This document shows positions 1-5,273 of a DNA stretch of 5,273 nucleotides, piece after piece. A program made the translations under genes and the position numbers. Source of the stretch: Dictyoglomaceae bacterium (lineage in GTDB: Bacteria; Dictyoglomota; Dictyoglomia; Dictyoglomales; Dictyoglomaceae); assembly GCA_028276205.1 (NCBI GenBank), contig JAPYWU010000107.1, forward strand, positions 1 through 5,273, given 5' to 3'. How positions within the stretch are numbered: position 1 is the first letter of the stretch; each line of letters opens with the position of its first letter. Under the pieces are notes generated by a model. It saw only the letters and a program-made list of their open reading frames with translations, did not search any database and was not told where the DNA came from.

Positions 1-1132
1 TAGATTAGAGAAAGGAGAAAAACTTCCTCAACTTACATCTTGTTGCCCTGCATGGGTAAAATATGTGGAAGAATTTTTCCCCACCTATATAGATAACTTA
101 TCAACAGTTAAATCCCCACAACAAGCATTAGGCACTGTTATAAAAGAGATATACTCAAAGGAGATCGGTGTATCCAAAGAGGATATATTTTTAGTATCCA
201 TTATGCCATGTACTGCTAAGAAGTATGAGGCAGAAAGACCAGAACATAATGGAATAGTAGATGCAGTTTTAACAACTAAGGAACTTATACAGATGATAAA
301 AGCAAGTGGTATAAAATTATTAGATCTTACTCCTGAAGCCTTTGATAAGCCATTTAATCTATACTCTCAAGGAGGACTTGATTTTGGAAAAACAGGAGGA
401 GTTTTAGGTACTGTTCTCTCTGTCATAAATGATAAGGTTAAGATTAAGGAATTCAATGAGGAAGAAATAGAGAAGGGAATAAGACTTTTTAATATTACTC
501 TTGGAGATGGTAAGAAGGTAAAAGCCATGGCAGTATTTAACTTAGGTAATGCTAAAAAAGTTATGAAAGATATAAAGGAAGGGATTTTACAAGTAGATAT
601 TATAGAGGTTATGGCATGTGGATATGGATGTATAGGTGGAGGTGGACAACCTTATCCAAATGATACTGCAGTAAGGAAAAATAGAGCTAAGATTTTGAAG
701 GATATGGTAAGTATAAATCCAATAAAAACTCCTACAGAAAATCCATATCTTATGGATCTATATAACAAATACTTAAAGCATCCTTTAAGCCATGAAACTC
801 ATCATCTCTTGCATACTACCTATTCGCCTAAAAGAAGAGTACCTGAAGAAGATATTGAAATCTTACCCCTTCCCCTACCTGATGAGGAAAAAATAAAGGT
901 TAGGGTTTGTCTTGGAACTTCTTGTTATATGAAAGGATCCTATAAAATTCTTTCTGATCTTATAGAATTGGTAAGAAAAGAAGATTGGGCAAAAAATATT
1001 GAAGTTGTTGGTACTTTCTGTACTGAAAATTGTGACAAATCTCCTAATGTTATGATAAATGATATACTAATTAGTGAAGCTAATACCGATAAGGTAAAGG
1101 AGATGTTAAAAAAGTATGTTAAAGGAGAATAA
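1..1132 (+). CDS. hydA: [FeFe]-hydrogenase catalytic subunit, HydA-like (5'-truncated by window)
   Basis: Catalytic subunit of a cytoplasmic [FeFe]-hydrogenase that reduces protons to H2 (or the reverse). The reading frame is open from base 2 to the TAA at 1130-1132 (376 residues visible). The GTG at 65 is internal, because the L1 H-cluster motif TSCCPAW lies before it at 35-55. L2 is MPCTAKKYE (about 203-229) and L3 is MACGYGCIGGGGQP (611-652, cysteines at 617 and 629). The doubled Cys in TSCCP keeps the proton-transfer cysteine, which marks group A enzymes. After the H-domain comes a thioredoxin-like [2Fe-2S] domain with C-x4-C (908-925) and C-x3-C (1019-1033), as known at the C-terminus of Thermotoga-type HydA of bifurcating HydABC. 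The N-terminal ferredoxin-like clusters and any hydB/hydC lie outside the window, so the bifurcating role (NADH plus reduced ferredoxin as donors) is inference. In L3 a Tyr sits where Gly or another small residue is usual. Cotranscription with rex is likely. Confidence 0.95.
   Translation, partial: RLEKGEKLPQLTSCCPAWVKYVEEFFPTYIDNLSTVKSPQQALGTVIKEIYSKEIGVSKEDIFLVSIMPCTAKKYEAERPEHNGIVDAVLTTKELIQMIKASGIKLLDLTPEAFDKPFNLYSQGGLDFGKTGGVLGTVLSVINDKVKIKEFNEEEIEKGIRLFNITLGDGKKVKAMAVFNLGNAKKVMKDIKEGILQVDIIEVMACGYGCIGGGGQPYPNDTAVRKNRAKILKDMVSINPIKTPTENPYLMDLYNKYLKHPLSHETHHLLHTTYSPKRRVPEEDIEILPLPLPDEEKIKVRVCLGTSCYMKGSYKILSDLIELVRKEDWAKNIEVVGTFCTENCDKSPNVMINDILISEANTDKVKEMLKKYVKGE
1121..1127 (+). promoter_or_regulatory. 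Shine-Dalgarno for rex inside the hydA tail
   Basis: AAAGGAG sits in the last codons of hydA, 15 nt before the preferred rex ATG at 1143. The spacing is longer than the usual 5-10 nt. A similar AAAGGAG at 1096-1102 lies 13 nt before the alternative in-frame ATG at 1116. The ribosome-binding sites therefore do not settle the start. The position of the family's conserved N-terminus (PKAT, directly after the 1143 Met) does. Confidence 0.5.
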
Positions 1133-1142
1133 AGAATTCATA

Positions 1143-1769
1143 ATGTTTCCAAAAGCTACTTTAGAGAGGCTTAAATTATATCATAGACTTCTATCTGAAG
1201 AAGAAAAAGAATATATATCTTCTGAAGAGATAGGGGAAAGGCTTGGTATTCTTCCAGAGCAAGTGAGAAAAGATTTGTCATATCTTGAGTATAAAGGAAA
1301 ACCTAAGGTAGGTTATAATGTAAAAAAGCTACTTGAGGAATTGAACAAATTATTTGGAATTGGAAAATCAACTAAGGTTATAATAGTTGGAGCTGGGAAT
1401 TTGGGTACTGCTATTACAAACTATCCAGGATTTGCTAACTATAATATTGAGATCGTTGGAATATTTGATAACGATCCTAATAAAATTGGAAAGAGAATTG
1501 GAGATTTGGTAGTACTTCCTATGGATTATTTAGAAAGAGTTATAAAAAAGTTCAATGTGGAGATAGGAGTAATATGTGTACCAAAGGAATCCGCACAAGA
1601 GGTAGCTAATATTTTGGTAAAGAATGGAATAAAGGCTATCTGGAATTTTGCACCTACTTTTATAAAAGTACCTGAAGAAGTTATAGTGAGAAATGAAGAT
1701 ATAACCTCTGGACTTTTATCTTTAAAACATATGTTAGAAGTTAAGGATCAGAGGATTAGAAAAGATTAA
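1143..1769 (+). CDS. rex: Redox-sensing transcriptional repressor Rex
   Basis: Homodimeric repressor that binds operators when NAD+ is high and lets go when NADH binds, thereby derepressing fermentative and hydrogenase genes. The 208 residues fit the family's usual 205-220. The N-terminal winged helix (about 3-60) starts with PKAT-x2-RL and contains QVRKDLSY (40-47) and the wing KVGY (55-58). The Rossmann domain has GAGNLG (83-88) for the dinucleotide, FDNDP (108-112) after the second strand, VPKESAQEV (146-154) and NFAP (168-171). The end (about 186-199) fits the domain-swapped dimerisation helix. Start: an in-frame ATG at 1116 would add nine residues and overlap hydA by 17 nt. I prefer 1143, 10 nt after the hydA stop, because it puts PKAT at the family position. 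There is no promoter between hydA and rex, so rex is probably cotranscribed with the hydrogenase it is expected to control. Its 3' end overlaps the opposing ATPase gene by 14 nt. Confidence 0.96.
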   Translation: MFPKATLERLKLYHRLLSEEEKEYISSEEIGERLGILPEQVRKDLSYLEYKGKPKVGYNVKKLLEELNKLFGIGKSTKVIIVGAGNLGTAITNYPGFANYNIEIVGIFDNDPNKIGKRIGDLVVLPMDYLERVIKKFNVEIGVICVPKESAQEVANILVKNGIKAIWNFAPTFIKVPEEVIVRNEDITSGLLSLKHMLEVKDQRIRKD

Positions 1770-2334
1770 AAATCTTATCTGCGATCTCTTTATCTTCTCT
1801 ATCCTCCTGGTGGCTAACCATCAGGAGGGTTATTTTTTTATTATCTAAGTGACTTTTAAGAAAGGCTTTAGCTTTTTCTTTCCGATTTATATCAAAGGAC
1901 TTGAAAGGTTCATCAAGGAGTAGTAAATTATGGGGAATAGTAAAAGTCCTTACAAAGGAGAATATCTGCAGGTAACCCCCACTAAGCTGGTGGGGAAATA
2001 GATTAAGATAATCTTTCAAGTCAAAATAATCTATAAGTTCTTTCAATTTAGATGGATCTTTACAAGTTAAATTAAGATTTTCTTCCATATTTAGCCAAGG
2101 CAAAAAGATAGGATTTTGAAACATAAAGGATATTTTAGTACCTGGACTTATTTCTACAATGCCTTCATCAGGATTTATTAATCCTGCAATAATTTTAAGA
2201 AGAGTAGTTTTGCCACAACCATTTGGTCCTTTTATTACAATTTTTTCTCCTTCTTCTAATTTCAAAAAAACTCCATTTAATACTTTTTTGTCGTTAAAAC
2301 TTTTTTTCAGGTTTATAATATTAATTACGGTCAC
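1756..2334 (-). CDS. ABC transporter ATPase, nitrate/sulfonate/taurine (TauB/SsuB) type, compact
   Basis: Cytoplasmic ATPase that powers the adjacent permease. In the 192 residues: Walker A GPNGCGKTT (36-44), Q-loop Gln73 in FMFQNP, signature LSGGYLQ (117-123), Walker B LLLLDE (137-142), D-loop SFD (146-148) and H-loop His175 in VSHQED. All catalytic motifs are present, so it should be active. The LLLDEPF-x3-D string resembles SsuB/TauB. At 192 residues it is well below the usual 240-260 of that family and stops about 17 residues after the H-loop, a minimal nucleotide-binding domain without a C-terminal extension. The start is GTG (2334-2332), overlapping the permease stop as GTGA, with a good Shine-Dalgarno 10 nt upstream. 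The 3' end overlaps rex convergently by 14 nt, and codons 166-178 hold the opposite-strand terminator. Substrate unknown. Confidence 0.93.
   Translation of the reverse strand: MTVINIINLKKSFNDKKVLNGVFLKLEEGEKIVIKGPNGCGKTTLLKIIAGLINPDEGIVEISPGTKISFMFQNPIFLPWLNMEENLNLTCKDPSKLKELIDYFDLKDYLNLFPHQLSGGYLQIFSFVRTFTIPHNLLLLDEPFKSFDINRKEKAKAFLKSHLDNKKITLLMVSHQEDREDKEIADKIFNLF
1801..1839 (+). terminator. Rho-independent terminator of the hydA-rex operon, inside the opposing ATPase gene
   Basis: The 11-bp core stem CCTCCTGGTGG (1803-1813) pairs with CCATCAGGAGG (1818-1828), with one G-T wobble and the tetraloop CTAA. An A-T pair (1801/1830) and a T-G wobble (1802/1829) extend it to 13 bp. The T-rich tail TTATTTTTTT follows at 1830-1839. 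On the minus strand the hairpin is followed by purine-rich sequence rather than T's, so it should stop only + strand transcription, 32 nt after the rex stop. The whole structure lies in the coding sequence of the minus-strand ATPase gene (codons 166-178). Confidence 0.9.
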
Positions 2335-3068
2335 AATTTGAGATCCTCCTTCAAGATATTCATTTTTCTAAAGATGTATTCTAAGAATTTACTTATAATA
2401 AATAGATATATGGATATTGCATAAATATATTCAGTATTGAGAAAAGTTTTAGCATAGCTTAATAGAAAACCTATTCCATTATTAGTAGCAAAAAATTCAG
2501 CCATGGCGGATATTTTGAAGGACGAAATGGTTGAATTTGCTAATACTGGAAGGATAAATGGCTTAATATAAGGAATCAGAAATTTGGTAATATAATTCTT
2601 TTTAGAGATGGGATATATTTTGAAAAGCTCTATATATTCAGTAGGAATATTTTTTAAAGCATAATAGACGGACAGATAAAGATTAGGAAATAACATAATA
2701 AAGGTAGTAAAAATGACAGTTTTGCTTCCAAATCCAAACCACAATAAAGCTAAGGTAATCCATATAATTAAAGGATTACTTTGAAAAATATCTATTATAT
2801 TTCTTATTCCTACATAAAATTTTTCATTTTTAATATTTCCTAATATAAATCCTATAAAGAAAGCTAAAAAAAGACCTACTAAAGACCTAATTGCGGTTAT
2901 ACCAAGGTTATATAAAAACTCTGTGTCACTAAGTAAAGAAATAGTCTTCAATAGTACCTTATGGGGATAAGGGAATATGGTAGGTGAATTAATCCTTTTT
3001 CCCATAAGGTACCAAAATAGAAAAAATATAATCCAAAATGTTATTTTAAATCTTAAAGAATTCTTCAT
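2331..3068 (-). CDS. ABC transporter permease, nitrate/sulfonate/taurine (TauC/SsuC) type
   Basis: Inner-membrane channel subunit of the importer, 245 residues, close to the family norm of about 250. Hydrophobic segments lie at about 9-23, 58-78, 100-112, 117-137, 170-184 and 213-233, matching the six-helix binding-protein-dependent permease fold. The cytoplasmic EAA coupling loop is at about 144-166 (EYIELFKIYPISKKNYITKF followed by LIP). The family's usual Gly-Ala-Ser after EAA is changed to Tyr-Pro-Ile-Ser. AEFFATNNGIGFLL (190-203) corresponds to the AE-x5-GLGYLI string of SsuC/TauC. The ATG at 3068 lies 23 nt inside the binding-protein gene and has no recognisable Shine-Dalgarno, so translation is probably coupled to the upstream gene. 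It is probably a homodimer, since only one permease gene is present. Confidence 0.92.
   Translation of the reverse strand: MKNSLRFKITFWIIFFLFWYLMGKRINSPTIFPYPHKVLLKTISLLSDTEFLYNLGITAIRSLVGLFLAFFIGFILGNIKNEKFYVGIRNIIDIFQSNPLIIWITLALLWFGFGSKTVIFTTFIMLFPNLYLSVYYALKNIPTEYIELFKIYPISKKNYITKFLIPYIKPFILPVLANSTISSFKISAMAEFFATNNGIGFLLSYAKTFLNTEYIYAISIYLFIISKFLEYIFRKMNILKEDLKL
2345..2351 (-). promoter_or_regulatory. Shine-Dalgarno deciding the GTG start of the ATPase gene
   Basis: AAGGAGG on the minus strand, within the last codons of the permease gene and 10 nt before the GTG at 2334. It supports a GTG start that overlaps the permease TGA by four bases (GTGA), a typical translational-coupling junction. 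Confidence 0.75.
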
Positions 3069-3960
3069 TAGGCAATTTATTATCTATTACTTGGGGTGAT
3101 TTTTCTAAAATAAAGTTTAAAAATGTCATTAAGTCCTTTTTAGCAGAGTTTCCTTGATATCTAAAGGAAAGCCTCTTGAGAGATAAGTTTATTATATTTT
3201 TATCTATCTTCATTATACTGGATGCTTTTTCTACAAAGGGTTCTGGATTATCATAAAGTTTCTTGAAATTATCTCTAAAAATTCTATCTATTCTCATTAC
3301 TAAATCTTTCTTTAGTTTTTCATTAACGCCTATAGAAGTTATAGGAAGATAGGCTTTATTGAAATCTCTATATACCTTTTGGATATCAAGGATTATAGTC
3401 CCTCCCTCAGAAAGGCACATGGACACATAGGGTTCTGGAAGTAGGGCATAATTTATTTTTTTAGCTATAAATAATGTAGTTATTTCTTGAGGGGTAGAAT
3501 AATAAATGCTGACTTTGTCTTTTAGATTCCTTTCTTGAAGATATATAGAAAAGATAATATCCTGAGTAGATCCTTTTTGAGCTATATAGATAGCTTCTCC
3601 TGTAAAATCTCTCTTATTTTTATTAGTAACAAGATAAAAGGAAGCCCAATTGAATGTGGCTAAATGCCTTGCTTTAATTATCCCTTTATTTTGGAGATTT
3701 ACAAGGGTTACAAAGGGAGAAATCAATACATCAAAATTCCCATCTTTAACCTTTATTGCCAGTTCATCAATATTTCTCCAAATAACAAAGTTAAACTTTA
3801 TATCTGCTTGATCATTGCTTGACATTAAAGGAGCAAAGGGAATTATAGATGGTCCAAAAGGTATTAAAACATTTATCTCTTGAGTTTGGGAGAAGGTGTT
3901 TATGGTGAAAAGTAAAAGTAAAATGAGAAATAGAATAGTTGATTTAAATAATTTTTTCAA
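3046..3960 (-). CDS. ABC transporter substrate-binding protein, NMT1/TauA/SsuA-like
   Basis: Secreted binding protein that should capture the ligand outside the membrane and hand it to the permease. Its 304 residues begin with a clear signal peptide: Lys2, Lys3 and Lys6, a hydrophobic core at about 8-20, and likely cleavage after Ser24 (NTFS/Q). There is no lipobox cysteine, so it is free or periplasmic rather than a lipoprotein. The mature part fits the two-lobe type II fold: NFDVLISP (75-82) in lobe I, QKGSTQDI (128-135) starting lobe II, then ALLPEPYVSM (172-181), the typical 'PEP' signature of the TauA/NMT1 family. The start is a TTG, supported by an almost perfect Shine-Dalgarno seven nt upstream. 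It is first in the operon. Ligand specificity (sulfonate, nitrate, pyrimidine, carboxylate or other) cannot be told from sequence, and no neighbouring metabolic gene indicates it. Confidence 0.9.
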   Translation of the reverse strand: MKKLFKSTILFLILLLLFTINTFSQTQEINVLIPFGPSIIPFAPLMSSNDQADIKFNFVIWRNIDELAIKVKDGNFDVLISPFVTLVNLQNKGIIKARHLATFNWASFYLVTNKNKRDFTGEAIYIAQKGSTQDIIFSIYLQERNLKDKVSIYYSTPQEITTLFIAKKINYALLPEPYVSMCLSEGGTIILDIQKVYRDFNKAYLPITSIGVNEKLKKDLVMRIDRIFRDNFKKLYDNPEPFVEKASSIMKIDKNIINLSLKRLSFRYQGNSAKKDLMTFLNFILEKSPQVIDNKLPNEEFFKI

Positions 3961-3963
3961 ATT

Positions 3964-3973
3964 ATCACCTCCT
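3964..3973 (-). promoter_or_regulatory. Near-perfect Shine-Dalgarno before the TTG start of the binding-protein gene
   Basis: AGGAGGTGAT on the minus strand is complementary to the 3' end of 16S rRNA over ten bases. The AGGAGG core ends seven nt before TTG (3960-3958). It fixes this non-ATG start and predicts strong initiation, compensating for the TTG codon. Confidence 0.88.
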
Positions 3974-3977
3974 CAAA

Positions 3978-3995
3978 TTGTTATTTTTTTCACGA
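3978..3995 (-). promoter_or_regulatory. Possible Rex-like operator at the ABC transcription start (weak)
   Basis: Minus-strand TCGTGAA-AAAA-ATAACAA resembles the Rex consensus TTGTGAA-N4-TTCACAA (TTAACAA in some AT-rich lineages). It matches 6 of 7 in the left half and 5-6 of 7 in the right. It lies just downstream of the -10 box, over the predicted transcript start, where a repressor would block. Only four of seven half-site positions are internally symmetric and the DNA is very AT-rich, so chance is a real alternative. Confidence 0.22.
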
Positions 3996-3998
3996 ATA

Positions 3999-4007
3999 AT
4001 TATATCA
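3999..4007 (-). promoter_or_regulatory. Extended -10 promoter of the ABC operon
   Basis: On the minus strand, TGATATAAT is a full match to the extended -10 element TGnTATAAT. No convincing -35 hexamer is present at 16-18 bp spacing (ATATTA at 17 bp), as is common for extended -10 promoters. The upstream DNA is nearly pure A/T and could act as an UP element. The predicted transcript start near 3992 gives a leader of about 32 nt holding the Shine-Dalgarno. Confidence 0.65.
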
Positions 4008-4056
4008 AAGAAATATTTAAATAATATTAAAAGTTATTAATAGAAATTGTTTACTC

Positions 4057-4085
4057 TTTATTAGAATCCTATTTTTATGTATAAT
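4057..4085 (+). promoter_or_regulatory. Sigma-70 type promoter of murJ
   Basis: A perfect -10 TATAAT at 4080-4085 is preceded, 17 bp upstream, by a weak -35 TTTATT at 4057-4062. Transcription would begin around 4091-4093, only three to five nt before the murJ ATG, which implies a leaderless or nearly leaderless mRNA. The -10 box lies in a small perfect palindrome (ATGTAT-A-ATACAT, 4077-4089). Confidence 0.6.
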
Positions 4086-4095
4086 ACATCTGTTT

Positions 4096-5273
4096 ATGAA
4101 TGGAGGTATAAAGAAAAGACTTAAAAATTTAATATTGAGACAAAACGTTACTCAGGCAGCAATCCTGATCACCCTACTTGCAACTATAAGTAGGGTAATA
4201 GGCTTTATAAGAGAAATGCTGATTGCTGCCTTCTTTGGAGCAAAGAAATTTACTGATAGTTTTATAGTAGCACAAGCCATACCAGGTGTTCTTGCAGGAC
4301 TCATCTCAGGAGCATTATCATCGGTATTTATTCCTCTGTATGCTGAATGGAAGGAAAAAAGAGGTAAAGAAGAGGCAGAAAGATTTACTTCTATCCTTTT
4401 TACTGATTTATTAATAATTCTTATTGGAGCTACTATTCTATCTTATTTCTTAGCTCCTTTAATAGTTGATATATTGGCACCGGGATTTAATCAAGAAACA
4501 AGAAATCTTACCTTAAGCTTTACCTATATTATGCTTCCTTCAATTATATTTTGGGGTACATATGGTTTAATTACTGGACTTTATAATTCTCAAAAAAGTT
4601 TTTTCATTCCAAATCTTGCAGGAGTACTTGGAAGTTTCATCTTTATTATATCCATATTTTTCTTCCATAAAATATTTGGCGCTTATATACTTCCTTGGGG
4701 TTATCTTGCTAATGTATTTGTCCAATATATTCTTCTTCTTCCTGCCCTTAAAAGGATTGGTGTAAGTTTAAAATGGGAGTTTAATCTAAAATACGAAGGT
4801 CTTAAAAAGGCACTTATTCTTATAGGACCAATATTCTTAGGGCAGAGCGTAGGGATCTTAAATATGGCAATAGATAGAATCTTTGGATCTTATTTACCTG
4901 AGGGAAGTATTTCAGCTTTAAATTATGCAAGTAGAATTTATCAGCTTCCCATGAATTTATTTGTGAATGCTCTTGCTACAGCCATATATACTGATCTTGC
5001 CTTTAACGCTCAAAATAATAATTTGGAAAGTTTTAAATTATCTATTGAAAAAAGTATTAGGGCATTACTATTCTTTATTATTCCCGCTACTTTTGGACTT
5101 ATATTTCTCTCAACTCCTATAGTTCAGCTTGCTTTTCAGAGAGGAGCCTTTGATGCTCTTGCTACTAAAAGGACCTCCGAATCATTAACTTTTTATTCCA
5201 TTGGATTAGTATTTATGAGTATTAATTTAATTATGGTGAGAGGATTTTATGCCCTTCATGATACGAGAACACC
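4096..5273 (+). CDS. murJ: Lipid II flippase MurJ (MviN family), 3'-truncated by window
   Basis: Inner-membrane protein of the MOP/MATE-like superfamily that flips lipid II outward for peptidoglycan synthesis. The frame is open from the ATG at 4096 to the window edge (392 residues; family total about 500-520). Markers: SRVIGFIRE (32-40) and FGAKKFTDSF (47-56), matching E. coli SRVLGFARD and FGA-x4-TDAF; VFIPLYAEW; APGF (128-131); and LNYASRIYQLP (275-285), matching the helix with E. coli Arg270. Arg33, Arg39, Asp54 and Arg280 correspond to E. coli Arg18, Arg24, Asp39 and Arg270. Arg52/Arg53 are replaced by Ala/Gly, Asp25 by Glu40 and Glu273 by Gln283. Many hydrophobic helices follow one another, about ten of the family's 14. 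The start is the only nearby ATG, but no Shine-Dalgarno lies before it. A GGAGG sits inside codons 3-4. A TTG at 4135 is a less likely start. It is divergent from the ABC operon and not obviously linked to it in function. Confidence 0.94.
   Translation, partial: MNGGIKKRLKNLILRQNVTQAAILITLLATISRVIGFIREMLIAAFFGAKKFTDSFIVAQAIPGVLAGLISGALSSVFIPLYAEWKEKRGKEEAERFTSILFTDLLIILIGATILSYFLAPLIVDILAPGFNQETRNLTLSFTYIMLPSIIFWGTYGLITGLYNSQKSFFIPNLAGVLGSFIFIISIFFFHKIFGAYILPWGYLANVFVQYILLLPALKRIGVSLKWEFNLKYEGLKKALILIGPIFLGQSVGILNMAIDRIFGSYLPEGSISALNYASRIYQLPMNLFVNALATAIYTDLAFNAQNNNLESFKLSIEKSIRALLFFIIPATFGLIFLSTPIVQLAFQRGAFDALATKRTSESLTFYSIGLVFMSINLIMVRGFYALHDTRT

Noticed and set aside
65..67. GTG as the hydA start
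   Set aside because: The frame is open upstream to the window edge and the upstream part encodes the essential TSCCP H-cluster motif, so the true start is outside the window.
1116..1142. ATG at 1116 as the rex start
   Set aside because: Would add nine residues not typical of the family and overlap hydA. The ATG at 1143 places PKAT at the usual Rex N-terminus. Not excluded entirely.
1706..1755. CCTCTG/CAGAGG inverted repeat as a terminator for the ABC operon
   Set aside because: Only 6-7 bp of stem with a loop of about 40 nt and no T-tract on the minus strand. Not a credible terminator.
2159..2341. 60-codon + strand open frame
   Set aside because: Lies fully antisense to the start of the ATPase gene over its Walker A region, has no ribosome-binding site and no recognisable protein pattern. 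It is a shadow frame.
4010..4046. Short AT palindromes such as AAATATTT and TATTAATA in the intergenic region
   Set aside because: Expected by chance in nearly pure A/T DNA. No GC pairs, no T-tract arrangement and no riboswitch-like conserved element seen.
4047..4064. TTGTTTA-N4-TTATTAG as a Rex operator for murJ
   Set aside because: The left half matches an AT-rich Rex half-site, but the right half matches only about four of seven positions in A/T-rich DNA. Probably chance.

Overview
The window is about two-thirds AT. Codon use is rich in ATA (Ile), AGA (Arg) and TTA/CTT (Leu), and the genes encode redox machinery of a strictly anaerobic, hydrogen-producing bacterium. Together these suggest an anaerobic thermophile of the Dictyoglomus, Thermotogota or thermophilic Firmicutes type. 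Dictyoglomus is my best guess from overall style, but no marker here proves it.

Left part (1-1769, + strand): the 3' two-thirds of a gene for a prototypical [FeFe]-hydrogenase catalytic subunit. It carries all three H-cluster motifs plus a C-terminal thioredoxin-like [2Fe-2S] domain, as in the HydA subunit of electron-bifurcating HydABC enzymes. It is followed at once by rex, the NADH/NAD+-sensing repressor. The two genes almost touch and no promoter separates them, so the redox sensor is probably the last gene of the hydrogenase operon. That operon ends in a strong intrinsic terminator at 1801-1839.

Middle part (1756-3960, - strand): a complete three-gene ABC importer of the nitrate/sulfonate/taurine (TauABC/SsuABC) superfamily. 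It is transcribed right to left as periplasmic binding protein, permease, then a compact ATPase. The genes overlap (23 nt and 4 nt), so it is one operon. An extended -10 promoter and a near-perfect Shine-Dalgarno lie in front of a TTG start. The substrate cannot be read from the sequence. The ATPase gene runs into the end of rex from the opposite direction (14-nt overlap), and the rex-side terminator is built inside the ATPase coding sequence, over its H-loop codons.

Right part (4096-5273, + strand): the first 392 codons of murJ, the lipid II flippase of peptidoglycan synthesis. It diverges from the ABC operon across a 135-bp AT-rich intergenic region holding both promoters. The murJ -10 box is so close to the ATG that the transcript looks leaderless.

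I see no tRNA, rRNA, CRISPR array, insertion sequence or phage gene, and no wholly new system. The most unusual features are the terminator nested in the ABC ATPase gene, a weak Rex-like palindrome at the ABC transcription start next to rex itself, and the apparently leaderless murJ.
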